This document shows positions 43,491-53,164 of a stretch of 64,000 bases of DNA, in pieces; position 1 is the stretch's first letter, and every line of letters begins with the position of its first letter. Source of the stretch: PXAP01 sp046483315 (lineage in GTDB: Bacteria; Bacteroidota; Bacteroidia; Bacteroidales; PUMT01); assembly GCA_046483315.1 (NCBI GenBank), contig JAWODJ010000015.1:1-64000 (forward strand). The letters are read 5' to 3'. The translations under genes were made by a program, and so were the position numbers. The notes below the pieces were generated by a model, which was not told the DNA's origin, searched no databases, and worked only from the letters and a program-made list of their open reading frames with translations.

Positions 43491-44885
43491 CTATGTTCGT
43501 TTACCTCTTATATTATCAACTATATCACCGGCAAGGGTTTTAGCCTGCCTGATCCTGTCGGCCATACCGATACCGTCACGAATGGCACCGGCAAGGAATA
43601 ATCCCCGGTACCTGCCCTCTATACCCTCTATCCTCTCCAGCCTCTCCTTTGACGTGTCCGTATATTGCGGTATGGCCCTTTTATACCGGAAAATCCTGAA
43701 AATTTCAGGATCAGGGTCTTTAATCCCGAACATATCCTGTATCTCTTTGTATACAAGGGATCTTGTCTGCTCATCATCTAACTCTGTCAGCTCAGGATGC
43801 CTGTACCCGCCTGTAAAAACTGACAGGAGCGCTCCGCCTTCAGGTGCCCTGTTTTCCAGGAAAGATGATGTAAACAGTACACCCAGGATTTTCCTCTTTT
43901 CCCTGGACGGCACCAGTCCCCCGAAAGCATTCAGCTCCGCACCCTTCCAGTCTTTAAACCCCATTACCACCTGCGTCACACCGGCATATTCAAGATTTGT
44001 AATGGCTGAAAGATCCTCACTATCCAAAAAAGGAAACAGGGAAGGAAGCAGAGCGCTATCCGCCGTTGAAATAACATAAGGTGCAGTCATCTGACAGGAA
44101 TTTCCATCTATTGAGCTGTTAACCAAAAAACTGTCTTTCTGTACCTGAACTGAGACATTCTCTGAATTCAGAAAAATCCTGCCGGCGCCGATAGCTTCAG
44201 CCAGGCCCTCTGTCAATGAACCAAGGCCTCCCTCAGCCGAAAAAACCTCCCGTGTCGCCTTTTTCACCCTCTCATCACCCGGTTCAAATCTTTTTCTCAC
44301 TGCTCCCCTGATAAAACTCCCGTAATTCTGCTCCAGTGCATACAGTTTGGGTAAGGCATAGCGGGTAACCAGCCTGTTGGGATCGCCCGCGTATATTCCG
44401 GAAATAAACGGATCGACGGCATAATCCAGGTAACTTCTGCCAAGCCTTCTTTTAACAAGCCCGGCAACTGTTTCAAAAGGATCATCTGCCTTTCGGCGGA
44501 ACGGTTCTCCAAGTATCCTCAGTTTATCGCCGGTGGTAAAAAGGGGAGTTGTGATCGCACTTATCAGTCCCCCGGGCAGGGCATGCCACCTGCCCGATTT
44601 CCAGATAAGCCTTCTTTTGGCATCGGGATTTGCAATTTCCAGCCTGCAACGACCGGTCAGATCTTCAAACAGCTCAGCCGCCTCGGGATGGGACAGCACC
44701 CCTGTATTCGGCCCTGCCTCATATATAAAACCATCTTCCCTGAAAGTCTGTATTACACCTCCGGCCCGGTTTTCCTTTTCAAGAATAACAACATCAAGTC
44801 CCTGCTTCACAAGATACCATGCAGCAGTAAGGCCGGTCAGCCCTGCCCCGATGATTATAACATCAGCATTCTTTTTTTCAGTCAT
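43491..44885 (-). CDS. hemG: Protoporphyrinogen oxidase (HemY-type)
   Basis: A 464-residue FAD enzyme that oxidises protoporphyrinogen IX (or coproporphyrinogen) to the aromatic porphyrin. FAD-binding GAGLTGLTAAWYL at 12-24 is followed by the ILEKENRAGGVIQT strand; PFISGIYAGDPNRLV and GLFLAGAIRDGIGMADRI are typical of HemY rather than the small HemG flavodoxin. HemY uses oxygen or other acceptors. Gene overlap and spacing (2 nt to hemN) show co-expression with the rest of the operon. Confidence 0.92.
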   Translation of the reverse strand: MTEKKNADVIIIGAGLTGLTAAWYLVKQGLDVVILEKENRAGGVIQTFREDGFIYEAGPNTGVLSHPEAAELFEDLTGRCRLEIANPDAKRRLIWKSGRWHALPGGLISAITTPLFTTGDKLRILGEPFRRKADDPFETVAGLVKRRLGRSYLDYAVDPFISGIYAGDPNRLVTRYALPKLYALEQNYGSFIRGAVRKRFEPGDERVKKATREVFSAEGGLGSLTEGLAEAIGAGRIFLNSENVSVQVQKDSFLVNSSIDGNSCQMTAPYVISTADSALLPSLFPFLDSEDLSAITNLEYAGVTQVVMGFKDWKGAELNAFGGLVPSREKRKILGVLFTSSFLENRAPEGGALLSVFTGGYRHPELTELDDEQTRSLVYKEIQDMFGIKDPDPEIFRIFRYKRAIPQYTDTSKERLERIEGIEGRYRGLFLAGAIRDGIGMADRIRQAKTLAGDIVDNIRGKRT

Positions 44886-44887
44886 TT

Positions 44888-46261
44888 TTAAAACGATCTG
44901 GAGAATTTATTACTGGTGGCGGACATTAACGGGTCAAACGAGGCCGCCACATTTCTTATAAACAATGAACCTTCGCCGGTAATCTCAACAGAATCATCAG
45001 TGAGATCAATAATCCCGTCTTCCTTAAATTGATTTAATACCCTCTCGTTATAGCCTACGGTTTCCTTTATTTCATATACGCCGGTATCAAAGCGTTTTGC
45101 TATGCCTGCCCAGCTTATCCGCTTGTTGCACATTAATTCGGTAATTACTTCGCGTATAATTATCTCGGCATCATTCAAAACATAACCTTTACGAACAGGA
45201 ATGGATCCTTTTGCCACAGAAGCGATATACTCGCCGGTCGATTTGGTATTCTGGGCATACACCCGCTGTAACTGGCTGATGGCTGAAACACCGAAAGCGT
45301 AAACCTGGCCGGTGGTTTCACGTGTGCAATATCCCTGGAAATTGCTGTGCAGACGGCCGGATTGCAATGCCTGGTACAATTCATCTTTCTCCTGTACAAA
45401 ATGGTCAAGCCCTATTGGTTTGTACCCGTTCCCTGCCAAAAGATCAGAGGCCCTGCTGTACATGGCAGATTTTTCCTCACTGTCCGGCAACCCCTTTTTT
45501 TCCAGTTTTTCCTGCGCTTTATTAACCCATGGTACATGAGCATAGGAAAAAGTAACCAGCCTGTCGGGATTGACATCAATAGCTTTTTGTATACTTTCAG
45601 TAAAACTGTCCGCAGTCTGGCCGGGCAGCCCGTATATGAAATCGAGGTTTATCCTGACAGAAGGTTTCTCCGACCTGAGAAAGGAGACCAGCTCTTTTAC
45701 CGGCACTGATGAAGGATCCCTGTTAACACCTTTCAATACCTTTTCACTGAAATCCTGTATGCCAAAGCTGAACCGGTTAAAACCGGCTTCCAGCAATTGC
45801 TGCAGGTATGGAATATCGAGGCAGGCCGGGTTACATTCTATGGCTATCTCAGGGGAAGGATCAAATGAAAGGTTCTTATGCAGCAGATCCATCAGCCTGA
45901 CCAGGTACCCCGACGGAACAGAATTCGGAGTGCCGCCCCCGAGATGAACCTGTGACACTTTCCTTTTTTTATCAATCAGTCCGGTTACCTGCAACAGTTC
46001 GTTACTTAAAGCATCGAAATACTCTTTCACAGTTTGTATATCCGGCAACGGGCAGGAGTTACATCCGCAGTAAAAACAGATCTTTCTGCAAAAAGGGATA
46101 TGAAAATAGAGGGATACCGGCCTTGGTTCCCAGTCATTTGAATGCTTTACTGCCTCCAGGTAATCGTCTGCCGAAAAGGTATCCTCAAAATAGTTGGCAG
46201 GCGGATAGCTTGTGTACCTTGGTACCGGAGTGTTGTATTTTTTTATAATGTTTTCGTGCAT
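44888..46261 (-). CDS. hemN: Oxygen-independent coproporphyrinogen III oxidase
   Basis: A radical SAM enzyme that decarboxylates two propionates of coproporphyrinogen III without oxygen. The 457-residue length and the CxxxCxxCxC motif Cys58, 62, 65, 67 (FCRKICFYCGC) fit true HemN rather than HemW. YGLPGQT and RFSFGIQD are further HemN motifs. Possession of this form, with an oxygen-tolerant-looking HemY, lets the organism make heme at low oxygen. Confidence 0.93.
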   Translation of the reverse strand: MHENIIKKYNTPVPRYTSYPPANYFEDTFSADDYLEAVKHSNDWEPRPVSLYFHIPFCRKICFYCGCNSCPLPDIQTVKEYFDALSNELLQVTGLIDKKRKVSQVHLGGGTPNSVPSGYLVRLMDLLHKNLSFDPSPEIAIECNPACLDIPYLQQLLEAGFNRFSFGIQDFSEKVLKGVNRDPSSVPVKELVSFLRSEKPSVRINLDFIYGLPGQTADSFTESIQKAIDVNPDRLVTFSYAHVPWVNKAQEKLEKKGLPDSEEKSAMYSRASDLLAGNGYKPIGLDHFVQEKDELYQALQSGRLHSNFQGYCTRETTGQVYAFGVSAISQLQRVYAQNTKSTGEYIASVAKGSIPVRKGYVLNDAEIIIREVITELMCNKRISWAGIAKRFDTGVYEIKETVGYNERVLNQFKEDGIIDLTDDSVEITGEGSLFIRNVAASFDPLMSATSNKFSRSF

Positions 46262-46323
46262 CTTTGTTCAGCTTCCTTTTTCGGGATCTGACTTTCAAAC
46301 AGGCAAGCCTGCCTGTTATAGTC

Positions 46324-47367
46324 CTATCGCCCCCAGTTCATGTTTTTTATCCGGTCAGCCATGAATTTTGCATTATCATACGGAGTATCCTTTATAAAAC
46401 CGTGCCCCAGGTTGAATATCCAGTTTTGGTTCGACCTTCCGAAGGAGATATATTTTTCCAGCCGGCCGGCAATCTCCTCCTTTCCTGCATACAGGAGTCT
46501 CGGGTCCAGGTTCCCCTGCAGGCCAATATCCTTATGGACGATCTTTCTTGCCACATCCAGCGGTGTCTGCCAGTCTATACTGAGATAGTCGCAGATACCG
46601 GGAGTTACAGTTTCAATTCCCACTCCCAGCCCTTTGGGGAAATATATAAAAGGGATATTGCCGTCCCTGGCCACCCGGCTTATCTTCCTTATTGACGGCA
46701 TGAACAACTCATTGTAAAGTTCAACCGGAACAAGGCCCGCATGAGTGTCAAAAAGCTGGAACACATCTATCCCGTGTTCAATCTGTCCCTTTATATACTC
46801 TATTGAAACATCCGTCACAATTTCAATTATTTTACCGGTAACGGACCTGTTTTCGTACATGAACCTTATTGCTTCGGGAAAATCAGCTTTTTTGCCCAGA
46901 CCCTGTATCATGTAGCACATTACCGTAAGTGGTGCCCCGCAGAAACCTATTAAAGGTATTTCAGCCGGTTTTAACTCAATGACCCTGTCTATGATGTTGT
47001 AAACAAACCGGAGTTTTGACGGGTCAGGATTCAATTGTGCGAGGGGGTCGCTGCTGCCGGCAAGCGGAGCAGAAAATACAGGTCCTTTGTCAGTAAATTC
47101 AAACCCCATTCCCACAGCCCAGGGAACCATAAGAATATCAGAAAAGAGTATGGCCGCATCTACCCTGAGGTCATTTACAGGAAGCAATGTAACCCTTGCT
47201 CCGATATCGGGATCATTCATCATATGCCACAGGGAGTATTTTTCTTTCAGTGCCCTGTACGAAGGAAGCACCCTCCCGGCCTGTCTCATAAACCAGAATG
47301 GCGGCCTTGCCGTATCTTTACCTGCAAAGGTCTTCATAAGCAGAGAACTATTCGGATCTGTCTGCAT
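46324..47367 (-). CDS. hemE: Uroporphyrinogen decarboxylase
   Basis: Removes the four acetate carboxyls of uroporphyrinogen III. A 347-residue TIM barrel with PPFWFMRQAGRVLPSYR near 20, which holds the substrate-binding Arg residues and is the family signature, GFCGAPLTVMCYMIQG in the middle, and GNLDPRLLYAGKEEI at the end. The distance to hemL is 5 nt. Confidence 0.95.
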   Translation of the reverse strand: MQTDPNSSLLMKTFAGKDTARPPFWFMRQAGRVLPSYRALKEKYSLWHMMNDPDIGARVTLLPVNDLRVDAAILFSDILMVPWAVGMGFEFTDKGPVFSAPLAGSSDPLAQLNPDPSKLRFVYNIIDRVIELKPAEIPLIGFCGAPLTVMCYMIQGLGKKADFPEAIRFMYENRSVTGKIIEIVTDVSIEYIKGQIEHGIDVFQLFDTHAGLVPVELYNELFMPSIRKISRVARDGNIPFIYFPKGLGVGIETVTPGICDYLSIDWQTPLDVARKIVHKDIGLQGNLDPRLLYAGKEEIAGRLEKYISFGRSNQNWIFNLGHGFIKDTPYDNAKFMADRIKNMNWGR

Positions 47368-47372
47368 CTTTT

Positions 47373-48677
47373 TTATATTTTATCAGTTATCAGCCCTGCA
47401 AGTACCTTGCGGCTCTTTTCAATTGTATTTTCGATATCACGTGCAGTGTGGGCAGATGAAACAAAGCATGCTTCAAACTGGGAGGGAGCAATATAGATAC
47501 CTTCACCCAGCATGCCATTGAAATACCTGGCAAACAACCTGGTGTCGCACGACATTACATCACTGTAGGATGTCACCTTATTTCTTCCGGTAAAGAAAAG
47601 AGTGAACATTGAGCCTGCCCGGTTTACAACACCGGGTATTCCTGCCTCGCGGAGACCTGCAAGCAGGCCGTCTGCAAGGAGCGCGGACTTGCTCTCCAGG
47701 TCATTATAAAGATCATCATTGTTGTTTATGATCTTAAGTGTTGCTATTCCTGCCGCCATCGCCACCGGGTTGCCCGACAGCGTTCCTGCCTGGTATACCG
47801 GACCGGACGGGGAAAGCCTGTCCATTATATCTTTCCTTCCGCCGTAGGCACCGACCGGTAACCCCCCGCCTATTATCTTACCCAGCGTGGTGAGATCCGG
47901 ACTGATATCCAGAAGTTCCTGTGCCCCTCCTTTTGCAAGGCGGAAACCTGTCATAACCTCATCAAAGATAAGGATTGCTCCATACATCGTGCATAAGCTC
48001 CTGACAGCCTGAAGAAATTGCCTGTCCGGCTCAACAACCCCCATATTGCCTGTTACAGGCTCAATGATAACAGCGGCTATGTTGTCGCCATGCAGGCTGA
48101 AAAGGTTTTCCACCGAACCGGCGTCATTAAAAACGGCATTAAGCGTATCTTTGGCGGTACCTTTGGTGACACCGGGGGAGTCAGGTTCTCCGTGAGTCAA
48201 TGCTCCGGAACCGGCTTTTATCAGGAAGCTGTCGCCATGGCCGTGATAGCAACCTTCAAATTTAACAACCTTATCCCTTCCGGTGAAACCCCGGGCAAGC
48301 CGTAATGCACTCATGGTCGCCTCGGTTCCCGAATTTACCATCCTTACACTTTCTATCGAGGGCACCATGTCTTTTATCAGTTCGGCCAGTTGTATTTCAA
48401 GAATGGTGGGCGCCCCGTAGCTTGTGCCTGACAGGGCAGCTTCCCTGACCGCACTAACCACTTCCGGATGCGCATGCCCCAGGATCATCGGTCCCCACGA
48501 GCCCACATAATCGATAAATTCATTGCCGTCGATGTCAAATATTGCCGAATCCTCTGCTTTTTCAATAAAGAGCGGGTTACTGCCTACACTTTTAAGCGCC
48601 CTTGCCGGTGAGTTAACCCCGCCGGGAATGCTTTTCAATGCACGGTTAAATGCTTCGGTACTTTTGCCTGTCTCCAT
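47373..48677 (-). CDS. hemL: Glutamate-1-semialdehyde 2,1-aminomutase
   Basis: A PLP enzyme that turns glutamate-1-semialdehyde into 5-aminolevulinate, the second step of the C5 route. A 434-residue fold-type I aminotransferase with VNSGTEATMSALRLAR, ILIFDEVMTGFR (PLP-binding Asp) and the Schiff-base Lys267 in LGKIIGGGLPVGAYGG. Present together with hemA, it shows that heme begins from glutamyl-tRNA and not from glycine plus succinyl-CoA. Confidence 0.95.
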   Translation of the reverse strand: METGKSTEAFNRALKSIPGGVNSPARALKSVGSNPLFIEKAEDSAIFDIDGNEFIDYVGSWGPMILGHAHPEVVSAVREAALSGTSYGAPTILEIQLAELIKDMVPSIESVRMVNSGTEATMSALRLARGFTGRDKVVKFEGCYHGHGDSFLIKAGSGALTHGEPDSPGVTKGTAKDTLNAVFNDAGSVENLFSLHGDNIAAVIIEPVTGNMGVVEPDRQFLQAVRSLCTMYGAILIFDEVMTGFRLAKGGAQELLDISPDLTTLGKIIGGGLPVGAYGGRKDIMDRLSPSGPVYQAGTLSGNPVAMAAGIATLKIINNNDDLYNDLESKSALLADGLLAGLREAGIPGVVNRAGSMFTLFFTGRNKVTSYSDVMSCDTRLFARYFNGMLGEGIYIAPSQFEACFVSSAHTARDIENTIEKSRKVLAGLITDKI

Positions 48678-48695
48678 GTAATCTGTAATTTACTG

Positions 48696-49664
48696 TTATA
48701 ATTCTGCGATAATATCCTGTGTATGGTATGAGATAATTATATCGGCACCGGCCCGCTTTATTGAAGTCAGTATCTCCCTTACAATCCGTTTTTCGTCAAT
48801 CCATCCTTTTTCGGCGGCAGCCTTTACCATGGAAAATTCACCACTTACATTATATGCTGCAACAGGAATATTGAAATTGCTTTTTACTTCATTTATCACA
48901 TCCAGGTAGCTCAGGGCCGGCTTTACCATTACAATATCCGCACCCTCCTCAATATCCAGTGCTGTTTCGCGAAGTGCTTCATCTTTATTTGCCGGGTCCA
49001 TCTGGTAAGTGGCACGGTCACCAAACTGCGGCGCACTCCCGGCCGCTTCGCGAAACGGCCCGTAAAAGGCAGAAGAGTATTTTGCTGAATAGGACATAAT
49101 GGGCAGGCTGTGGTAGCCGTTGCTATCAAGCTCTTTCCTGATGGCGGCTACACGGCCGTCCATCATATCACTAGGCGCAATCATATCGGCACCGGCCCCG
49201 GCAAATGATACCGACTGACGGACAAGTGTAGCTATGGTTAAATCATTGTCCACATCACCATCTTTAATAGTGCCGCAATGTCCGTGAACCGTGTATTCAC
49301 AGTTACATACATCTGCAATTACAAACATTTCTGGAATCTCCTCTTTAACAGATCTTACAGCCTGCTGGACAATACCATCCGGTAAGCAGGCAATTTCACC
49401 CGTCTCATCCTTCCGGTCAGGAATGCCGAAAAGTAACACCGAATGTACCCCTTTTCCGTAGAGCATTTTGCAATGCTCAACCAGTTTGTCTGCCGAAAAC
49501 TGGTAATTACCGGGCATGGATCTGATTGGGTTGCTTATGTTTTTACCATGCCTTACAAACAGGGGCATAACAAGGCTTGCACCTGTCAGCACTGTTTCTC
49601 TGATCATATTTCTCGTTACTGCCGATTTTCTTAAACGACGAAGTCTTGTTACCGGATAACTCAT
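48696..49664 (-). CDS. hemB: Porphobilinogen synthase (delta-aminolevulinate dehydratase)
   Basis: Joins two 5-aminolevulinate molecules to porphobilinogen. A 322-residue TIM barrel with the Schiff-base lysines Lys195 (SYSAKYSS) and Lys248 (IVMVKPA). The metal site reads DVCNCEYTVHGHC with Cys120, Cys122 and Cys130, the zinc-binding triple of the zinc-dependent class. It is followed by hemL after 18 nt. Confidence 0.95.
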   Translation of the reverse strand: MSYPVTRLRRLRKSAVTRNMIRETVLTGASLVMPLFVRHGKNISNPIRSMPGNYQFSADKLVEHCKMLYGKGVHSVLLFGIPDRKDETGEIACLPDGIVQQAVRSVKEEIPEMFVIADVCNCEYTVHGHCGTIKDGDVDNDLTIATLVRQSVSFAGAGADMIAPSDMMDGRVAAIRKELDSNGYHSLPIMSYSAKYSSAFYGPFREAAGSAPQFGDRATYQMDPANKDEALRETALDIEEGADIVMVKPALSYLDVINEVKSNFNIPVAAYNVSGEFSMVKAAAEKGWIDEKRIVREILTSIKRAGADIIISYHTQDIIAEL

Positions 49665-49718
49665 TTTTCAGATTTTATATTTTCTGTTTTTCCAATGGCA
49701 GATATCCACAAAAGGATA

Positions 49719-50477
49719 TTACCTGTAATAATTCATAATCGCCTCTGCAATCCCTGATGAATTCATTTTTTGCGCCGTAACCAGAGGTTTGATGCCTCTC
49801 TGCATTACCGTTTCGGCGGTTACACTTCCTATGCACGCAATCCTCAGCGAATCCAGACTTATCCTATCCTTTGCTGCCAGGCAAAAATTATTGAATCCTG
49901 AGCTGCTTGTAAAAATTATCATCTCATATTTATCGTCCTGTACAAATTTCAATACTTCATAATTGATATTGCGGGGCATTTCGGTATTATAGACGTTTAT
50001 CCTGAATACCTCTGCAATGCCCTTAAGTCCCTCTTCAACAGTGCCGCGGGCCAGGTTGCCTGCCGGCAGCAGCACCCCGGGGTTTTTACCCGTAAAAAGT
50101 TCACGCAGCTCCGCCGAAAAAGCCTCACCTGTTGACCCTTTACCCGTATAGTGTGCCTCATGAGCAAACCTGCTGAGCCCGGAACCGGTATCCCTGCCTA
50201 TTACGGCAATTTTTGTATCCCTTCCGGTTTCGTAACTGCCGGTTAAATCCTTCAGATGGCCGAAAAAATGAATAACCCCGTTTGAACTGGTGAACACTAT
50301 CCAGTCGAAACTACCGGCACGCCTCAGAACCTCCTTTTCATTATCCGTCAACTCAGCTCTGCGGATATCAATCATTGGCATTTCCAGCAGTTCAGCCCCC
50401 TGCTCACTGAAAAATTCCCTCAGTTCTTCAGATCTTCCGGCAGGACGGGTTGATATGAATGTTTTTCCCCTGATCAT
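49719..50477 (-). CDS. hemD: Uroporphyrinogen-III synthase
   Basis: Closes and inverts ring D of hydroxymethylbilane. A 252-residue two-domain protein; HemD is poorly conserved, but ISTRPAGRSEELREFF at the start, DWIVFTSSNGVIHFF and MIIFTSSSGFNNF (the two domain hinges), and CIGSVTAETVMQRGIKPLVTA at the end fit. The start overlaps hemC by 4 nt, which strengthens the call. Confidence 0.88.
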   Translation of the reverse strand: MIRGKTFISTRPAGRSEELREFFSEQGAELLEMPMIDIRRAELTDNEKEVLRRAGSFDWIVFTSSNGVIHFFGHLKDLTGSYETGRDTKIAVIGRDTGSGLSRFAHEAHYTGKGSTGEAFSAELRELFTGKNPGVLLPAGNLARGTVEEGLKGIAEVFRINVYNTEMPRNINYEVLKFVQDDKYEMIIFTSSSGFNNFCLAAKDRISLDSLRIACIGSVTAETVMQRGIKPLVTAQKMNSSGIAEAIMNYYR

Positions 50478-51403
50478 ATTTTTCTTATCTCCTTCAATAT
50501 TTTATCCCCTCCGCGGGCAAGAAGCTTTCCTGCCAGCTGTCTGCCGGGTTCGTCAACTTCCCCGGAAGGGAATGTCATCTTCTCTTTAATGTAAATCCTG
50601 CCATCGGGAGAAGCGATAAAACCGGTTATTGTGACGGACAAACCGTTAAAACCGGTAAAGCATCCCGCGGGCACCTGACAGCCACCCTGCAGGGTATTCA
50701 GAAAATCCCTTTCCATGCCGGCTGCCAGCCATGTCTGCCGGTGGCTGATCTTTTCACAAACTTCATTGATATATTCATCATTTTTGCGGGTTTCAACGGC
50801 AATTATACCCTGGCTTACCGCCGGAATAAAAATATCCGGGTCGAGTATTTCCGTTATTTGGCTCCTCAGGCCAAGCCTTATAAGTCCGGCAGCTGCCACT
50901 ACAATTGCATCGCAGTGTCCTTCCTTCATTTTCTGCAGACGGGTATTGACATTGCCACGTATGTCCACAACCCTGAGATCTTTATTAAAATTCAGCAGGC
51001 CGGCCTGGCGACGAAGGCTTGAGGTTCCTATTACGGTACCTGCATTAAGCTCGCTTATTTTTTTATGGCCGGCACTGACCAGGGCATCGCGGAAATCACC
51101 CCGTTCCAGGACGGCGCCAACCCTGAAGCTGTCCGGCAATTCGGTAGGCAGGTCCTTGAGACTGTGAACAGCCATATCGACTTCACCGTTAATGAGCGAC
51201 CGTTCAAGCTCTTTTGTGAATAGCCCCTTGTCCCCGATTTTGGACAATGCCACATCAAGTATTTTATCCCCTTTTGTCTTGATAATTACTATCTCCGTAC
51301 CTGTGTCCGGAAAGTGTTCACGGATTTTCTCACGAACCTGCTCTGCCTGATAAAGTGCCAGATTGCTGCCACGGGTGCCTATTTTAATTATTCTTTTGCT
51401 CAT
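50474..51403 (-). CDS. hemC: Hydroxymethylbilane synthase (porphobilinogen deaminase)
   Basis: Condenses four porphobilinogens to hydroxymethylbilane. A 309-residue enzyme with IGTRGSNLALYQA at the start, HSLKDLPTELP in the active site, SSLRRQAGLL, and Cys242 in LQGGCQVPAG, which carries the dipyrromethane cofactor. The next gene hemD overlaps its end by 4 nt. Confidence 0.95.
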   Translation of the reverse strand: MSKRIIKIGTRGSNLALYQAEQVREKIREHFPDTGTEIVIIKTKGDKILDVALSKIGDKGLFTKELERSLINGEVDMAVHSLKDLPTELPDSFRVGAVLERGDFRDALVSAGHKKISELNAGTVIGTSSLRRQAGLLNFNKDLRVVDIRGNVNTRLQKMKEGHCDAIVVAAAGLIRLGLRSQITEILDPDIFIPAVSQGIIAVETRKNDEYINEVCEKISHRQTWLAAGMERDFLNTLQGGCQVPAGCFTGFNGLSVTITGFIASPDGRIYIKEKMTFPSGEVDEPGRQLAGKLLARGGDKILKEIRKI

Positions 51404-51421
51404 TTGCGTAAAAGGAGTTGG

Positions 51422-52687
51422 TTACTTTTGCTTTTCATCAACCGTAAACAATTCGCTGATAATATTCAGTGAACCTGAGGCAGGTCTGTTTCTTTTTACT
51501 TCCCTGAGATTCTTTATTATCAGGTTAATATATTTTTGTGTGATACGGTTTGTATATTCATCAATAAGCTTAAGCTTTTGCTCATCTTCCATCCCTTTAT
51601 AAATATTCATTTCATCTTCCCGAATTTTCCGGATGTTCCTTTTAATAGTTTTTATCAGGGGACGCAGTGCCAGGCAGTCCACCCAAAACATATACTCTTC
51701 AGCCAGTTCATTCACTATTTCATTTGCCTGCTCCATACTTTCCATGCGCCTGCCGGAGTATGAATCAACTATTTGCTGCATATCATCAACGCCGTAAAGC
51801 ATTACATTTTCCAGGTCTGAAACGGAATTTTCGATGTTACGCGGCACCGACAGGTCGATATATACCTGCCGGTTATTTTGCCTCTCAGCCATTGCCGTCT
51901 CAACATCAGATTTACCTAAAAGATGGTGGCGCGCACCTGTGGCAACGATTACAATGTCACAATCCGGCAAATGGCTGCATATTTCATCAAAATTCACTAC
52001 CGTGGCTCTGTTTTCCTGCGCCAGGGCCAGGGCATTCTTGTAAGTACGGTTGGCAACAAATATCCTGGTTACACCCCGTTTTATCATATAACGAAGCGCG
52101 AGCCTCCCGGTTTCCCCGGAACCGATAAACAAAACGGTTTTCGCCGGCAAGTCGTCAAATATTTTACAGCATAAATCAACCGCAACATTACTTACCGATG
52201 AAGGACCTTGTTGTAATGCGGTTTCGGTACGAACCCTCTTACTGGTTTCAAAACTTTTCTGAAACAGACGCATAAGCACAGCATCGGTCAGGACCGCCTC
52301 CGTACAGTAAATATAGGCTTCTTTCACCTGATTTACAATCTGATCTTCACCAATTACCAGTGAATCCATCCCTGATGTGACCCTGAAAAGATGTTTTACC
52401 GCCTCCCTGTCCACATAACTGTAGAAAGCACCTTCATAATTCTGCGGAACCTTTTTAAAATTGTGCAGCAGTTCAGTAAGTACTTTACTCACCCTCTTGT
52501 TACAGGACTTATCATGATAATAATATAATTCTGTACGGTGGCACGTGGACAGTACCACTAATTCTGTTATCTCAGTCTTCTGCTGTGCCAGCTCGGAGAA
52601 AGGTACAATATCTTCCCTGGCAAGGGCGAAATATCCGCGAACATCCTGGGAGGCTGTTTTATGATTTATTCCCAATACACCAATCAT
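51422..52687 (-). CDS. hemA: Glutamyl-tRNA reductase
   Basis: The first step of C5 heme synthesis, reducing glutamyl-tRNA to glutamate-1-semialdehyde with NADPH. A 421-residue protein with the catalytic Cys49 in LSTCHRTELYYY, HLFRVTSGMDSLVIGEDQI, the NADPH loop FIGSGETGRLA, and a C-terminal helical dimerisation domain. As the first gene of the operon it is the natural point of control; an imperfect dyad at 52747-52766 lies about 60-80 nt upstream. No exact TAnnTTTG box was found in the leader. Confidence 0.95.
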   Translation of the reverse strand: MIGVLGINHKTASQDVRGYFALAREDIVPFSELAQQKTEITELVVLSTCHRTELYYYHDKSCNKRVSKVLTELLHNFKKVPQNYEGAFYSYVDREAVKHLFRVTSGMDSLVIGEDQIVNQVKEAYIYCTEAVLTDAVLMRLFQKSFETSKRVRTETALQQGPSSVSNVAVDLCCKIFDDLPAKTVLFIGSGETGRLALRYMIKRGVTRIFVANRTYKNALALAQENRATVVNFDEICSHLPDCDIVIVATGARHHLLGKSDVETAMAERQNNRQVYIDLSVPRNIENSVSDLENVMLYGVDDMQQIVDSYSGRRMESMEQANEIVNELAEEYMFWVDCLALRPLIKTIKRNIRKIREDEMNIYKGMEDEQKLKLIDEYTNRITQKYINLIIKNLREVKRNRPASGSLNIISELFTVDEKQK

Positions 52688-52746
52688 AATGATTTAAATA
52701 AATATCAACAAAAAACTTTAAATTGATAACCTTGTGCATACACTAA

Positions 52747-52766
52747 CCAGGTGCCAGGCACCGGTC
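52747..52766. promoter_or_regulatory. Inverted repeat upstream of hemA, possible operator
   Basis: GGTGCC and GGCACC flank a central A; the outer ACC and GGT also pair if one extra A is bulged. It lies in the 120-nt gap between hemA and the small membrane protein gene. A dimeric regulator of heme synthesis could bind here; no protein is assigned. Confidence 0.35.
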
Positions 52767-52807
52767 AAAAGTTAATACATGCAAAGATTTAATAAGGTCG
52801 GGGTGGA

Positions 52808-53164
52808 TCAGTACAGAGGAGGGGGCCTGGAAAAAAGGCTGAAATTGGTATCCCGGCTAAATATTCTGACGTGAGTAATAACAAACAGTTTTTTTATCTC
52901 AGGGAAATACGCCGGACTTAACCGGGAAGGAACTGATATGTCAGAGTTTTGGTAAACTTTTTTGTGTGGGGAGTAATCCTGAAAATGGAAGTCGCTTTTA
53001 GCGAACTCCCTGCTATGAGAATACCTGATTTCCTTTTCAGATTTTTTCTTGTTGCTTGTTTTATTATTTATTTGATAAACGGAGTATATCCCAAAGCTGA
53101 CGGAATATACGGCAACCAGTATTATGTAGGGAATATGAGTTGAAAAAAACCCGGTAAAAAACAT
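52808..53164 (-). CDS. Small membrane protein upstream of hemA, uncertain
   Basis: A 118-residue ORF with one N-terminal transmembrane helix (IPYIILVAVYSVSFGIYSVYQI) followed by a charged, Lys/Ser/His-rich soluble part (NNKTSNKKKSEKEIRYSHSRE). It lies on the same strand as the heme operon and ends 120 nt before hemA. No family is recognised and the C-terminal 40 residues look unconserved, so the gene may be shorter or not real. If real, it would be a membrane-tethered accessory protein of the heme operon. Confidence 0.4.
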   Translation of the reverse strand: MFFTGFFSTHIPYIILVAVYSVSFGIYSVYQINNKTSNKKKSEKEIRYSHSREFAKSDFHFQDYSPHKKVYQNSDISVPSRLSPAYFPEIKKLFVITHVRIFSRDTNFSLFSRPPPLY

